Source: Armillaria gallica
Lineage: Eukaryota; Basidiomycota; Agaricomycetes; Agaricales; Physalacriaceae
DNA: 64,000 nucleotides
Direction: 5' to 3'
Assembly (NCBI GenBank): GCA_037576215.1
Contig: JBANDB010000009.1
Location: forward strand, 496,001 to 560,000
This document shows, piece after piece, positions 47,385-59,279 of the stretch (its first letter is position 1; every line of letters starts with the position of its first letter). The position numbers and the translations under genes were made by a program. A model generated the notes under the pieces. It was given only the letters and a program-made list of their open reading frames with translations. It was not told where the DNA came from and made no database searches.

Positions 47385-50089
47385 GGCGATGGTTTTAGGG
47401 AAAGACAGAGGAACATTGTCAGTTTAATACCAGGCCCAGGCTAGTCGGTGATGAACCCTGGTCTTCTCTGGTCCCGCTTCAATATGAAAATAAGCTCGTC
47501 TGAGTAGTCTGAGTAGCCTTGGGCTACAGCCTCTCGTAGCGGTCCGTTGCGGTGAGGAGAGCTGAAGGCAGCGGGCGCATATATGGAACCGTCGATGCGC
47601 TTCCCACGCCATCCGATAGCGGAGAAAGTGTTTTGACGCCTCTTCACGGGTGTATCGGCCGTCTGTGCTTCGGGATGTATTAAGGGCATTCTCAGCCGAA
47701 ACATAAGTTGCGGTACAGAGGGAGTACCGGTAGCATGGAGGGAGGAATTGGTATGTTCATGTCGGTGGTATCAAAAGACGCGACCGCGTATGTGGATTTC
47801 TCCTTCAAAGATGAATCGATGAAGACCAAAACGAGCAAGATCTATAGTCTGTAAATGAATTCGCTCAGCGAGTGACGATGAAAGAAAAGAGGCACCTACA
47901 ATGATCAATGCCGAAGTCACCGAACTTCACATGCTACCGCATATGATAACGCCGTTGTATGTCAGCAGCGCCTTCCACGGTCGTGCACTCGGTACCAATC
48001 CGACCAATGCTCAAAAACTTGAGCAGTCTCCAGACGTCGTTTTGAAAAGAAAACAGCGCAAGGACGCTTTCTGCATCAACCGCAGTCTCTGGGACTATAC
48101 ATCGACTGTCTCCGCATCAATGTCTTGTTGTCCCCTTAGTCGTGTAATGAGGGATGCTACATGTTCGAAGGCAGCGCCGTGAAATAGGACAGGTTTGCGG
48201 TGAATGCTCTTCGAGTGGCAAAACATCAGAGTGACTGGACAAAGAGGTACAGCGGTGGGATAAACCAGAAGGGTTTGGGGAAGCTGATGTTTTTTGAATG
48301 TGATGAAGGATACTATAGCAGGCGGTGTCAATCCGTAGACGAAAGTGAGATCACCACACTGTGATTCGCTGTGAGGTATGAAAAAAGTGCGTCTATGGGC
48401 CGCAGAGATAGTTCTCGGGTGAGTGGGGAAGAATACAGCGTGTTTGTTCTAAATGTCCGGTGGCTGCTGTCTGACTCCTAACCAAGCGTTGACAGACATC
48501 GACTGAAACGTCAATCTGCCTTAACGATGTGTATGCCTGGGGAAAGGCCTTAGACTAGGTGGCGACCTGACGCGGATACGCCGATTGGAGTGACGATGCC
48601 GTTGAAGGATATCGCAGGTTTTCTCATCGTTGGCCAATGAATACTAGAAAGCTGCTCCCGGATGAAATCTACGATAGTTAAAAAGACGTCATGACAGTAG
48701 ATACGATACTCACCATAACACAGAGCTTGGTTGAACCTAAAAAGAGCGACCGCTTGCCGACAGATTCTACGCTGTAGTCAGATACCATAGAAGGCGCAAA
48801 AGTAAGCTGCATACCGTGCAGTTCATTAGCGCCGAACCTAGATTGCTCCCTACACCAATCTTTTCGCAATCCCGCCATTGAGATAATACAAATATATAAG
48901 CCAAAGACAACTTGGTAATGGCACCGTCGTATCCGCTTGAGCCCTACATTCTTGCCGACCGCTATTGGTAATGGAGGGAGGAGTGTAAAGAGAGACTATA
49001 GTGGTCCCACGCCTGGTATGCCTGAAGCTCGCCTTCCAACGACAGTTGGCGTTAAAGACGACAGGTCCTAAGAGTCGATACGTCCGTTCAAGGCAACAAA
49101 GCAAAGTTCGGCGAGTCAAAGATCCGTGAACACTTCTGCGAAGCTTGACGACATGCCACTGGGCGTCAGATGACAAGAAAACGCGGAGCATATGCAACGC
49201 CCCCTTCCAAGTGCTAACAACGACATTCATGACCGAAAGATTGCACTGGATGCAAAGACATCGATAAATGAAAAACGACGATGGGCACAAAACGTACGTG
49301 AAGCCCTGTATCGTCCAGCATCAATGCTATTGAATTTGTTGTAGAAGGAGTTCGCAGATCCTGATTTTTCATAGAATTACAAGATGCTGCTGTTAGGAGG
49401 AAGCGAGGCTGGATATGGATGGCCAGCGCATAGCGCATAGAGCTCTACGGTGGTCTGCAACAACTTAGAAACAACGAGAGGCCAACATACACATCAACTC
49501 ACGATGATAATCCCTTGCCAAAGATTCATCTTTGTTCCCCTACGTAGAAGCCAAGAGAAGACGTCCGTCCATGACGGAGCTATGTATCGCTGTCGATCGT
49601 GAGCGTGAGCCGACGCGCAGTGCTGAAATCCAGCGACATACCACTGTATTTAACAGCACACAACACTCTGACGAGGATAGAGAAACACAAGGACAAGAAT
49701 GTCGCGAAAAGAAGGTAAAGATGGTGGTGGTTGGAAGGAAAGGTGTGACAGTCGCGGTCACAACTAAGCCCAAAAGAGAAGCGCAATGTTCGTCCCGAGA
49801 TGCCCGTCCTTTTCCATGCCGTTCGGCATCAAAGTCAACCCTTCTGATTCCCTCTTCCAAGTCCACTGCCGTTCCGACTCCCGGTGCACGTTGCATCGAC
49901 ATTCTTCTAAGATACAATTGCTTCGAATTGGGGTCCGTCTCTACGATCTGGGCGTCGTCACGCCTAGCTGGGCAATTCAACCATCACCACGCATCTCTAT
50001 CTCGTCTTTCCCCCTCATCAGCTCTCTCATATCCTCGGTAAATTCTACTTTGCGTTTCCATTAGTTCCCGTTGACTCCAGAGCTTACAG
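47385..50089. other. Gene-poor interval
   Basis: About 2.7 kb. Overlapping frames at 49532-50041 (plus) and 49540-49980 (minus) are mirror shadows without features. The last part is the promoter of the F-box gene. Confidence 0.4.
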
Positions 50090-51364
50090 ATGACACAAAG
50101 TTTGGAGGCACGTTTCCCGCAAGAGCTCGTTGATGCTATAATCGACGCTGTGCGGAATGCATCTCCTTCACGTAGCGATGAAGTCAAGAATCTCTCATCG
50201 TGCTCCTTGGTTGCGCGCTCCTTCCTTCCCCGCACCCGATCGCATATGTTTTACAATGTCACATTCACCACCGCCGAAAACATAGAGCGCTATCATGCCA
50301 TGTGTCTCGCATCCCCCATTATTCCAGCCGCGGCTCGTAGGTTGGGCTTGCATTCCCATGACACATCTAACGTCATCGACAACCCTCTCCTGCTAGCTAT
50401 TCTGAAGCTTGCTAATAATATTCAGACCCTTGTCTTTCACCAAATTTCCTGGGATACGCTGCCCAAAGCAGTCCTCGACACCATTTCCTCGTATCCTCTC
50501 ACAGCTATAATGTTACGTGACGTCGTCATCTCCTCAATTCCATCCTTCTTTTCCTTTCTCCGAAACTGCTCCACTCGTGAAGAAATAGAATTGCTTCTTT
50601 CTCAAACACTCCGTGTTGAGAGTGATGGGCCTGGGGAAGATTTGACAGTGGAACGAATGCCTCGAGATAAGCCCTTAATGGTTAAAAGACTCGTCGTGAA
50701 CTGCCCCGACACTTCCCGGGAAGCGATTCGCGCTATCCTTTTATCTGCATCATCGCCTTTCAATCTACAGAATCTCAGATCAACTCAGTTTCTGATTCTC
50801 CATACTGAAGGGTACAAGGCAGATGGTATCGGGACGTGGTCCAGTCTTACCCTCCTGCGCAATGCAATCACATCGACAAATCCCCAAATGCTTCGAAGCG
50901 TAGAGGCGTTTTCCCTCTTGCAAAGGCCTCCGTCCTTCCTTCTTTACCTCCCATCTGTGGAACTTCTCTCGTTTTCCCTCAGCGATCACCCATTCAATAT
51001 GCTAGGTTTTCAGCCAATCGCGGTGTTACATTGGTGGATCGACATTCTGATACACTCCAAATCGTATGATTTGAAGGAATTGAAAGTGGTGGCATTCTTT
51101 TGGATGGCCGAAAGTTGGATCATCAGTGACGAGGCGCTCAAGGAATGGGCGCGGCTGGATGACGTGTTGTCCTCGCCGAAGCATTGCAACCTAAAACTGG
51201 TGGGGATTCATACCGCACATACTCTAAGGATTGACGATTCGGCTCCGAAAGAAGAGATGGTCAGTGCGTTAACAGCGAGCATGCCTGGACTGGCGAAGCG
51301 ACGAGTTTTATCAATACAGCTTCAGGGGACTCCATTGCCTGGCATAACGTTGCCAGGGGTTTAG
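50090..51364 (+). CDS. F-box-like protein, copy 2 of an inverted pair
   Basis: A single exon of 424 aa beginning MTQSLEARFPQELVDAIIDAV. The short F-box region (PQELVDAIIDAV…SSCSLVARSFLPRTR) and the LRR-like remainder match the gene at 33057-34289 along the whole length, including LLYLPS, LGFQPI and WWIDILIHSK. It is about 14 residues longer than that copy. It converges with NmrA copy 2, 540 bases away, mirroring the order of the other pair. Confidence 0.82.
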   Translation: MTQSLEARFPQELVDAIIDAVRNASPSRSDEVKNLSSCSLVARSFLPRTRSHMFYNVTFTTAENIERYHAMCLASPIIPAAARRLGLHSHDTSNVIDNPLLLAILKLANNIQTLVFHQISWDTLPKAVLDTISSYPLTAIMLRDVVISSIPSFFSFLRNCSTREEIELLLSQTLRVESDGPGEDLTVERMPRDKPLMVKRLVVNCPDTSREAIRAILLSASSPFNLQNLRSTQFLILHTEGYKADGIGTWSSLTLLRNAITSTNPQMLRSVEAFSLLQRPPSFLLYLPSVELLSFSLSDHPFNMLGFQPIAVLHWWIDILIHSKSYDLKELKVVAFFWMAESWIISDEALKEWARLDDVLSSPKHCNLKLVGIHTAHTLRIDDSAPKEEMVSALTASMPGLAKRRVLSIQLQGTPLPGITLPGV

Positions 51365-51907
51365 TTATGCCATTTTCGTTGAAATGAGGTCAATGTATGG
51401 CCGTGAATATGACTACCAGTAGACTCAAAGCTCGCCGTTTGTATGGTACATGTATACGTCTGTCAACCGCCGAAATTATAACTCTGTACACGGGTGATGG
51501 CGACGGTCACCTACAGGAGAAGGGTCATCGGGATCAAATGCAGCAGATATGATCAGTATTTATCGCCGCAGATTTATGTACACGAGGCTCAAAACGACTC
51601 ACCGAACGTAAGGCAGAAAGAATACTGAGGAAAATGTGTGGTGTTCGCATACTTGGACACCAAGGTAGATAGCAAAGCAGATTGGATTTATGATCAATCA
51701 AGGGCTGGACGCTGAAATTCTGTAACTTCCATGCGTTGGCAGTTTAATGAAGCCTGACTGCATCAGGACATGGCGGGACGGGGATATTTTGCAATGACCT
51801 CGAAACAGTTACTACAAAGACGGTGAAAATTTCAAGTTAGTATAGTACAAATATATGATTACAGCTTTTCGAAAAATTGAAACCGGCTACAGTAAACTTA
51901 CATGCGA
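51365..51907. other. Shared 3' spacer of convergent genes
   Basis: No gene seen. It corresponds in position to the much larger spacer at 27.8-33.0 kb. Confidence 0.45.
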
Positions 51908-52942
51908 CTATGCATTTAAAATAGAGCTCCAATCCATCATCTCAAAAGCTTGCTTGGTACTAACCAACTGCGAGGTCTCAATCCCAAGATCTTCCCTGGT
52001 CAAAATCGTTTCACGACCTTTCGACCATCCTTTGATACCAGCGTCGCAGAACTGCATGTTCAGCCCCACCTCCTTGCCAAAGACCGGACCGCCGGGAAAC
52101 GATGCCACAAAGTCATCCAGGGTCTTCTGAACGAAGACGGTTTGGCCGCCCGTCACCTCTCCCCATATCTGGAGGGTCCTGCCCAAAGTCAGATCTTCAA
52201 CTGACCCCAGGACATACTTCGAAGGCAGAGTGATCTCCGGTTTCGCCAGAATACCAGCAACAAAGACGCCCACATTCGCGGTCGTCAGCCCTACCATAGG
52301 CGTTGCCGCACTCGGTGAGCAAGGAAGAATCCATAAATACTTCCCCGACTCCTTCTTTAGAGACGTCGAGGACCCCAGGTTCGTGGCATAGTATCCTGCC
52401 CAGAAAAAGGTAGTTTTCTTCGCGAGATCCGGCAGGGAAGAGATGATGTATTCGTCGACGTGGGCTTTACTGTCAAAGTGCGGAACGGTAACAGCGCCAC
52501 CGGTTGTGTTCTTTGTCATTGGAAGGGTGCTCCAGACGTAGTGCTCAAGTGTGGGGGTGGCTGCGGCGGCATTCGCGAGGTTCTTTGCCTGTTTGATTTC
52601 CCCATCGGACGCTCCGTCGGGCCCGAGAGGACCTAGCATGGCCCAGAAGTCCGTAACTCCGAAGGCTGCATGAGCGCCCTGAATAACAATGACGGTTAGC
52701 GTGAACTAGCAGATAAGAGATCATATTTGACGAACTTCAAGTGCCTTAACTACACTCTTGTAGTCATTGAGATCTGCAGCGACGACTTGGGCACCACGAG
52801 CAGCAAGAGCTTTCGCCTTGTCACTATCTGGGTTCCGAGTCACAGCTCGGACGGCATAAGCTTTGTTCTTTAGCAACGAGGCAACGACAGAGCCGCCCTG
52901 ATTTCCGGTAGCGCCAAAGACGACGATGAGTTTACGAGACAT
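51908..52942 (-). CDS. NmrA-like NAD(P)-binding protein, copy 2
   Basis: Two exons, 52736-52942 and 51908-52678, giving 325 aa. Both copies have an exon 1 of exactly 69 codons. The dinucleotide motif is GATGNQGG at 10-17. Much of the sequence matches copy 1 (26745-27774), with differences concentrated around residues 80-120. The donor reads GTTCGT, weaker than usual, but splicing restores GAHAAFGVTDFW, matching GASAAFGVTDFW of copy 1. The role is a redox-sensing or reductase-like protein, not resolvable here. Confidence 0.88.
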
Positions 52943-53491
52943 GATTGAAGATGGTCTCACATCTACCGACGTTGCCTTTTAAGTACGAGTACGACGCTGA
53001 TTAAGATTCAGTAGCGGAAATATGAGACATGACGCTCATGAATCACTTACTGTTGCGCAGATGACCTGAGGGCTGGCCCAAAATCGGACTTTCGACGACT
53101 TAGTCTCGTAGCCAACATGCGGCAAAATTGTGGCCACAACAGCACGACGCGCCGTCGGCCACGGCCCTACCGCGGCGCGTGGAATCTGGATAAAGTTCTC
53201 GGTCACCTGACTTCTTCCGATCAAATTTTGCACGCGTCCGGGGTCTCAGGTCGAGCTTTGCTTTCAAACATCCACCTTGCATCCACCGCAACGTCTCGAG
53301 GAAGAGTGAACTTTTGCAGACAGATAACTACTCTCAAAGACAGCTCTCCACGCCTGGATGACGAAAGCAACGCTGTCAGCATGACTTGTGCACAGTGCCA
53401 CAGTAAATCGTTCAATATTCAATATTCTGGCTCCAGCTCTGACCGCTAGCTTTCTGGTTGAACCAAATCTTCTAAATCTTTTATCGTTATT
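52943..53491. other. Divergent spacer, no gene recognised
   Basis: Between the NmrA-like gene and the MYND-type remnant. Short frames on both strands without features. Confidence 0.4.
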
Positions 53492-54206
53492 ATGTCTAAT
53501 GTCTCTGAGATTCCTATAGTTATGACACGCGAACAAACTTGGTATTGCAGGTGTGTTCGCGTCCTATTTTTGATGTTTATCTCCAAGCGTCATGTCCTCC
53601 CCGTACAGTAAAAATTCTCAGCAGTGAGCCGACTCGGATACATTGGAAGAGTCCTTAAATTGTATAAACATATATGTAGGGCCCATTGGGATGAGCACAA
53701 ACCGATCTGCAAAGAACGTCAAGAGGTAATTGCTGAGTCGAAGAAGAGATCAGAAGAACAGGCTAAGCAAAATGGAGAGACTTATTATGACCCGTCAACC
53801 ATCCAAGGGCGGTACCCAAAGCATCGTAGTGCTGTTGAATGTGCGGTGTGTCCCGTTATCGGAGGCGATTTCCACTCCTTATCTGCCCACGTATGTTATA
53901 TACCTTTGAAGAGTCGAAATATTGTACTTATAATTTGATTAGACTGGGGAGCAGTGTTTTCCACCGTTCCATGAGTTTCATGCCAAACTCGACCTATCAC
54001 CTTTAAACTGGGTCTGTTACTAGGATTCCAAAACTGGTAATAGCAAAGATCATCAGTTTTTTTTTCCTGATGCTTCTCAGGTATGTGATGAATGCGCTTG
54101 AGAATGTTAGCAATCTGCATCATTCTACTCCCGCCCGATCAGCGAATTTTATGTGGAACGCCAGAGGCAAGGAACAAACGATGCACGACGACTCCAAGAA
54201 TAGCCT
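53492..54206 (+). pseudogene. MYND-type zinc-finger gene, incomplete or decayed
   Basis: Exon 53492-53550 splices in frame to 53680-53890 (…TWYC then RAHWDEHKPICKERQE), which is the second half of a MYND finger. The cysteine pair usually found between YC and HW is missing; the 129-base intron may hide or have lost it. Further pieces at 53943-54011 (CFPPFHEFHAKLDL) and 54081-54206 (MNALENVSNLHH) look like later exons, but their phases do not join. More exon-like pieces with good splice sites run to about 55150. Either the gene is broken or I have missed an exon. Confidence 0.4.
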
Positions 54207-57200
54207 CCAGTGATTGTTTTCTTCCGCTTCTAGGCATCCTTATTCTTCCTGTCTTCGTCATGTGTTTCACCAGAGACGGCGACTCAGTAAGGGCACCAAG
54301 TATCGTCTGCTAGCTCCACACGCCAGGACCGAATCAACACTTTGATCGAAATTAACACATCTTACCGCTATAACAAGTGGGCTGTGCACGACAGCTCGAG
54401 CTCGTTGTCGTGTTCACCGCCTTTTGATGGTGCACAGTGTAATTTGACAGATTGAGTTTGTTCGATTTTCAGCAAAGGTCTGAATTGTCTTTGGTCTTAG
54501 AGCTCAGTGAACTTCACTTGTACATCGACCCTGGTGTTTTTCTTTCGCATCATCGAGGCTGTGTTACTCCCGACACTTGCCACGTCATACGAACAGCGCT
54601 ACATCAAGCGCTCATGCTGGTAAGTGCTGTGATCGATCCATTCACAGCACAGCCTCACCTGCTTTTCCAGAAGAGGCGCTCCGAGTCAGTAAAATTCCTT
54701 TAAGGGTCAACCTTGTTCCTCGCTTTGGACATAGAGAAAACAGCACGTCATGTTGACTCGGTACACATCTCCACCGCCTTTCAAGACCTCGATTTAGAAC
54801 AACGAGTGTCGGACCCGAGCCAAACAGCACATTGGAGCTTCTGCTGTTTAAAGCGGTGAGTCTTTTTTGAGGCCTTCGAGCATACATAAAGGCCACTACA
54901 GCGGTGGATGACAGCCATTCAATTACCCCCCTCACATCTTCATCATGTTGCCGCGTCTCCCAGCTTTCCAGCGCGAATGGACTCCTGGATGTCCATGGAC
55001 CGTTGGAGAAGTCTGCACTGTTGTATACACAGATGCTACCGGATATCCAATGATGGCATTCTATATGTGTATAGTCAACCGTACGTGATTCTTTTTCTAT
55101 TTTCTTTGTAGTTATCCAGGAACTGACGTTCGGATAGATTATAGCAGTCGTGAAAACGCAGTAAATATTTTTTTCCGGTTTATTGGTGTTCATTCACTGA
55201 CGAGCTTTCATTAGCCACCTCATGGGCAATTCTGGAGCCCTTGCGCGCCACAGCCACGGCGCCGATAGATTCAATGTCTCCCCTCAATGCATTTTTCGGT
55301 GGGTTGTTCATCTCAGAATCAATTATGCGATTCTCAGATATCTGTTAGCTGCTCGTCATACACGAACACTTTCTCTTTAATTCGGATTTCTCACCTCATC
55401 TCAGCATTTTCTGCAAATCGCCATAACATGTAGCCTATATCATCCACGATTACGCTCTCACTATACACTACTCTCAGTTTTCCCACTCTATTATCTCTCA
55501 TCGTTGTATCCCGTAGTATTCGTCTTCTTTGTAGAATAAGATTTATTTCTCCTGGTTAAATTTTGCTAAGACTGGCCGGCCCTGACCTAGAAATCCGGGG
55601 AAGAAAAAGATTGAACGACTCTGGAAACTTGATGACTAGGATTCATCGGTTCAAAAATAACATGAAACCATCGTCAGCGCTTCCTTATTTTTGGCAATAG
55701 GTCCTTCAGGAAATCGACGCTCAAGCGTTCATGCCCTTATATGGGTGTCAGCGCTGATTAAGTAGGGCCGGCAGCGGCAACTTCTTAATCTTCAACCACG
55801 AGCGCGAGATGACATCATTCCATCCTCGCTGCGGCAGACTTTTTTGGGTGCTGGCTTTTCTAAGTAGTATGGGCGCCGACCTTTTTGGCTTTTGTTCGCT
55901 ACCTAACATGTACCAGGATGGACGTCATGATCCGACCTCACACAAATGCGAACGCACTTCCATTTCAGATATATCTTGCAACATCTGACCCTCTCGTATG
56001 TAGCGCGCACAGTAATTTGGGACTTATGCTTCCATGGTAGCAGTACAAGCGGTATTCGACGTGTTACATATCCACAATACTTGATGGAGGCGTCCCGGTC
56101 CGAAGGTCACACGTGATATTCACCTGACCAGAACAAAGCCACCTCCTGCCAAATTCGGATCAAAATTTACTAGCGACTCTCATCTGACTTTCTCGCTTGC
56201 GACGTCGAGTGGTGAGAGAGACGGTTACGAGTCTAGTACCTTGTCGTATCGGCATGCTCTCCTGCACAGTACATTGCCAAATTGCGTGGTGACTTCTGTG
56301 ACCGTAGCCAAGCCGTAGGTTCGATACAGAGTGCGACGAGTCGATGACGCAACAGTCTCGTTACCATCCTGTATATGAAGCAAGTCGTCGACACATTATA
56401 GAAGTTACTTTCACACGATTAGTGGACCAAGAACTTGTGACCAAACAAAGGAATACTGCAATACTGTCCGAAGATGGCACCCTGCACACCGTATGGATTT
56501 CAAGTTCCTGAAGAAATTATGAGGCGTTTTTTATAGGAACAACAAGTACTCGTTCAAGCTGCATTTCTTCCGTATATAACCGGCTGGTGAGGCGTATCGA
56601 CGATTTTTTTGGAAGACGCAGATTTGCTGTCTGTCGCTGCGCTGGAGCCGGGCGTTGTGTCCAATGAATCCAACTCAGGGAGCGGAGACTGGTGAGCAGC
56701 CTCGTTCCCTCCTGATGTACTAGCGATTGACGTCTATCAGTGCGCCTTTTCGTTTGCAGGACGACGAGCGAAACTACGGACCGTTAAAGCCGGTCTTATA
56801 GTCGTCGACCGCTGGTTTCGTATGTCCACTTTACGTCGTTTCTTTTCCCTGCTCAGATATGTCCTGAACCCAAAGTATACCCATATGGTACGAATGCTCC
56901 TAGAAATTCACCGATTACAGTTGCTTTATTCTATAAGCACCTAGAACTTGTTCAAAACCTCTGTATGTCATTCGACACTATGCTCGAAATCTCCTACTCA
57001 TGTCCTCGATTGTTCTGATCTTATTTCTGTCCCGCGTGTTTCGTTTTCCCTTACACAAGGTTGGTTGTTTACTCGGCGGTGTTGATCGTCCTGACTGACA
57101 AACTCGGATTCGATAGAGCACGATTTGACATTTTCTTCTCGCAAGAGGCGCCTCGATCTTGGGTCGATCCCTATTTGGAAGAATTGTCGCCACTAGGTTG

Positions 57201-57327
57201 TGTCTGCCACTCTTATAACAGTGTTTTTAATTTACCGCGCAATTTCAGACAAAGACAAGAAACAACAACTCAGATAAAGATTGACAAGAGGCTGAATCAT
57301 CCTCTCTTCAATTCTTTCCTTTCTACT
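54207..57327. other. Gene-poor interval
   Basis: About 3.1 kb. Contains exon-like stretches with GTAAGT, GTGAGT and GTACGT donors between 54450 and 55150 (for example QRSELSLVLELSELHLYIDPG), possibly the tail of the MYND-type gene. From 55200 to 57000 I see nothing coding. The frame of the next gene is open back to 57061 but without an ATG. Confidence 0.35.
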
Positions 57328-58674
57328 ATGCCCAGCCATCGCAAACTTTGCCAACCCGGGCTCCATACTTCATCGTCTACTTCCCATACCGACGTTTATT
57401 TTGTATCAAACGCCTCGCTTCCAAAGACCGCCACCATAATCTGGGAATGGACTCAGTGGTCACAAGCGGAAGTCTTGCCACCCTATTTCACGGACTTCTG
57501 TGAAGATTTCAGAGGTGTGGAGTATACTGTTCTCCCGGGAGATCGTGTCCACCTTCTAGGATTTCGTTTCCGCAATATCGACGAGTTCATAGACAGTATA
57601 GGCCGTATAGGCCGTCTCCCAGGATTTCAGGACGTCAAACGGCTAAGCGTCGAGCAGCTATTTTTTGATAAGTACCCGTCGATGGCCAGCCTGTCAGAGG
57701 CGTTTGGAGATCCGCGCCTTGGGAGGATTAGGGAGCTCACCCTCCAGCTGTTCCACGGGGTCGCAGTAGAGTTTCCCGCTCCTGTACTTATCACGCTGCT
57801 TGCTCACTGCAAGTATCTCCAGCATGTCCACTTCCGCGGATGTGGGCTCTCCAACTGCAAGAGCAATAGTCTGAGGGGCTGTGAAATGTGGCAACATTGG
57901 CTCTCTCTATCGCACGGAAAGCCTTACGCCGTCGTCGAGGAACGCAGTATCGAGACTATTAGTTTCGAAGACGTGGACTTCCAGCGTATGGAGGATGTAC
58001 TGGCTTTCGTGTCTGCTTCTGATTCCCCGTTTAATCTTGGAGGCCTCCGCTGTCTTTCGATCCCCAGTCTCACCGACTTAAAGCCGCCCTCCGATAGCTT
58101 TTGCGCGACCCTGAAACATGTTCTCATAAGGGTCCGAGAGCATCTCGAAGTGCTTCGATTGAGCTTTACCCTGAGGGATGACTGTGAGTCTGATTATTCA
58201 TTACCTGCCGGTGCTAGGTGGCTGACTTCGACCTCAGTGATGGCTTTACCTCGTCTTCGCACCCTGGGGCTATACGTCGGAAAGCGGGCCCAACGTGGCA
58301 CGGAAGTACTGCGTTGGGGTGCTGAAATCTTGTCGAATGAGACTGTGGCGCCATCCGTCGAGATTGGTTTCGCGTCTGCATCAGTGCGGTGGTGCTGGCA
58401 GGATGAATTGCAACAACGCCGTGAAGAGGATATGAGTCTTGTTAATTTGGTCAAGAGGAGGCACGGTGTCGGCCACATACACGAGGAATTGTCGGATCTA
58501 TTCTCGTCTTTTGACGGCCTTGATGAGATTTTAGCTGCTCGAGTCGCACAAGGAGCGGTGAAGAATCTACGGATCATCGGCCCCAGTCAAAACGATTCCG
58601 ATTTGGATTGGAACGAGCCTGAGGTGCTGTGGAGTACTCTCTTCCCTCGTTCTGTGGATAAATCGCAGCTCTGA
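57328..58674 (+). CDS. LRR/F-box-like protein lacking a visible F-box
   Basis: A single exon of 448 aa from ATG 57328; the same frame is open for another 89 codons upstream without an ATG, so an earlier exon could add residues. The body has repeated leucine patterns (RIRELTLQLFHGV, LLAHCKYLQHVHFRGCGL, LRCLSIPSL, LRTLGLYVGK) typical of the target-binding part of agaric F-box proteins. No F-box is seen at the start, so it is either a truncated family member or has its F-box on an unrecognised exon. Confidence 0.62.
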   Translation: MPSHRKLCQPGLHTSSSTSHTDVYFVSNASLPKTATIIWEWTQWSQAEVLPPYFTDFCEDFRGVEYTVLPGDRVHLLGFRFRNIDEFIDSIGRIGRLPGFQDVKRLSVEQLFFDKYPSMASLSEAFGDPRLGRIRELTLQLFHGVAVEFPAPVLITLLAHCKYLQHVHFRGCGLSNCKSNSLRGCEMWQHWLSLSHGKPYAVVEERSIETISFEDVDFQRMEDVLAFVSASDSPFNLGGLRCLSIPSLTDLKPPSDSFCATLKHVLIRVREHLEVLRLSFTLRDDCESDYSLPAGARWLTSTSVMALPRLRTLGLYVGKRAQRGTEVLRWGAEILSNETVAPSVEIGFASASVRWCWQDELQQRREEDMSLVNLVKRRHGVGHIHEELSDLFSSFDGLDEILAARVAQGAVKNLRIIGPSQNDSDLDWNEPEVLWSTLFPRSVDKSQL

Positions 58675-59241
58675 AGGATTCCTTCGAGTGTATATCGTTA
58701 ATGGACGAGTATGTGATTGTCCTGCCGAAGTGGAACAAATCGATGAGACGTTTATCGCATAAGGTTCTCAGAGGTCCGTGTTTGAGTATAGACGTTGCGA
58801 AGAAATCGTCTGGCACAAATTTCCCTTCAGAGTCCTGGGACCTCTTAGAAATTTGAAGCATTCAGATTACTTCGCCGCTTTGGTTTCATGGCATCTATAA
58901 CCGAAACACGAGTATGCGACGTTCCGGAGGCGAACTCGACGAACCCAAAATTCGAGAGGCGAGGATGTTCTCATGTTGTAGTCATTTTCGACACTCATTT
59001 GACTATGCCCTGTTCTCTGCGACGGTTGTTCGGAATCAAATAAACTCAGCTTTGCATCCGCATCGTAACCTGCTTGGCCCAGCACGTAACTGACTACGCG
59101 AAATGTTTCAAACGTTGCCTCTCTCCGCCTGAACATCGGAAAGAATCTTCTGAAGCTGCGAATGCACTAATGTTATGACCCCGCTGCTGCGCCCGGTTGT
59201 TCAAGCAACAGGAATGATGCAAACAAATTCGCCGTCACCAC
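58675..59241. other. Intergenic, no gene recognised
   Basis: 3' flank of the LRR-like gene and upstream region of the pectinesterase. Confidence 0.45.
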
Positions 59242-59249
59242 TATTTAAA
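59242..59249 (+). promoter_or_regulatory. TATA-like box of the pectinesterase gene
   Basis: TATTTAAA, 31-38 bases before the start codon, which implies a very short 5' leader. Confidence 0.45.
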
Positions 59250-59279
59250 GGACGGCGGGAGCTGTGTCGTACCACAGAA

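Noticed and set aside
49532..50041. Overlapping frames on both strands upstream of an F-box gene
   Set aside because: They mirror each other, lack motifs and lie in the promoter region.
54642..55193. 183-aa minus-strand frame
   Set aside because: No features; the plus strand here has better splice signals and may be the coding one.
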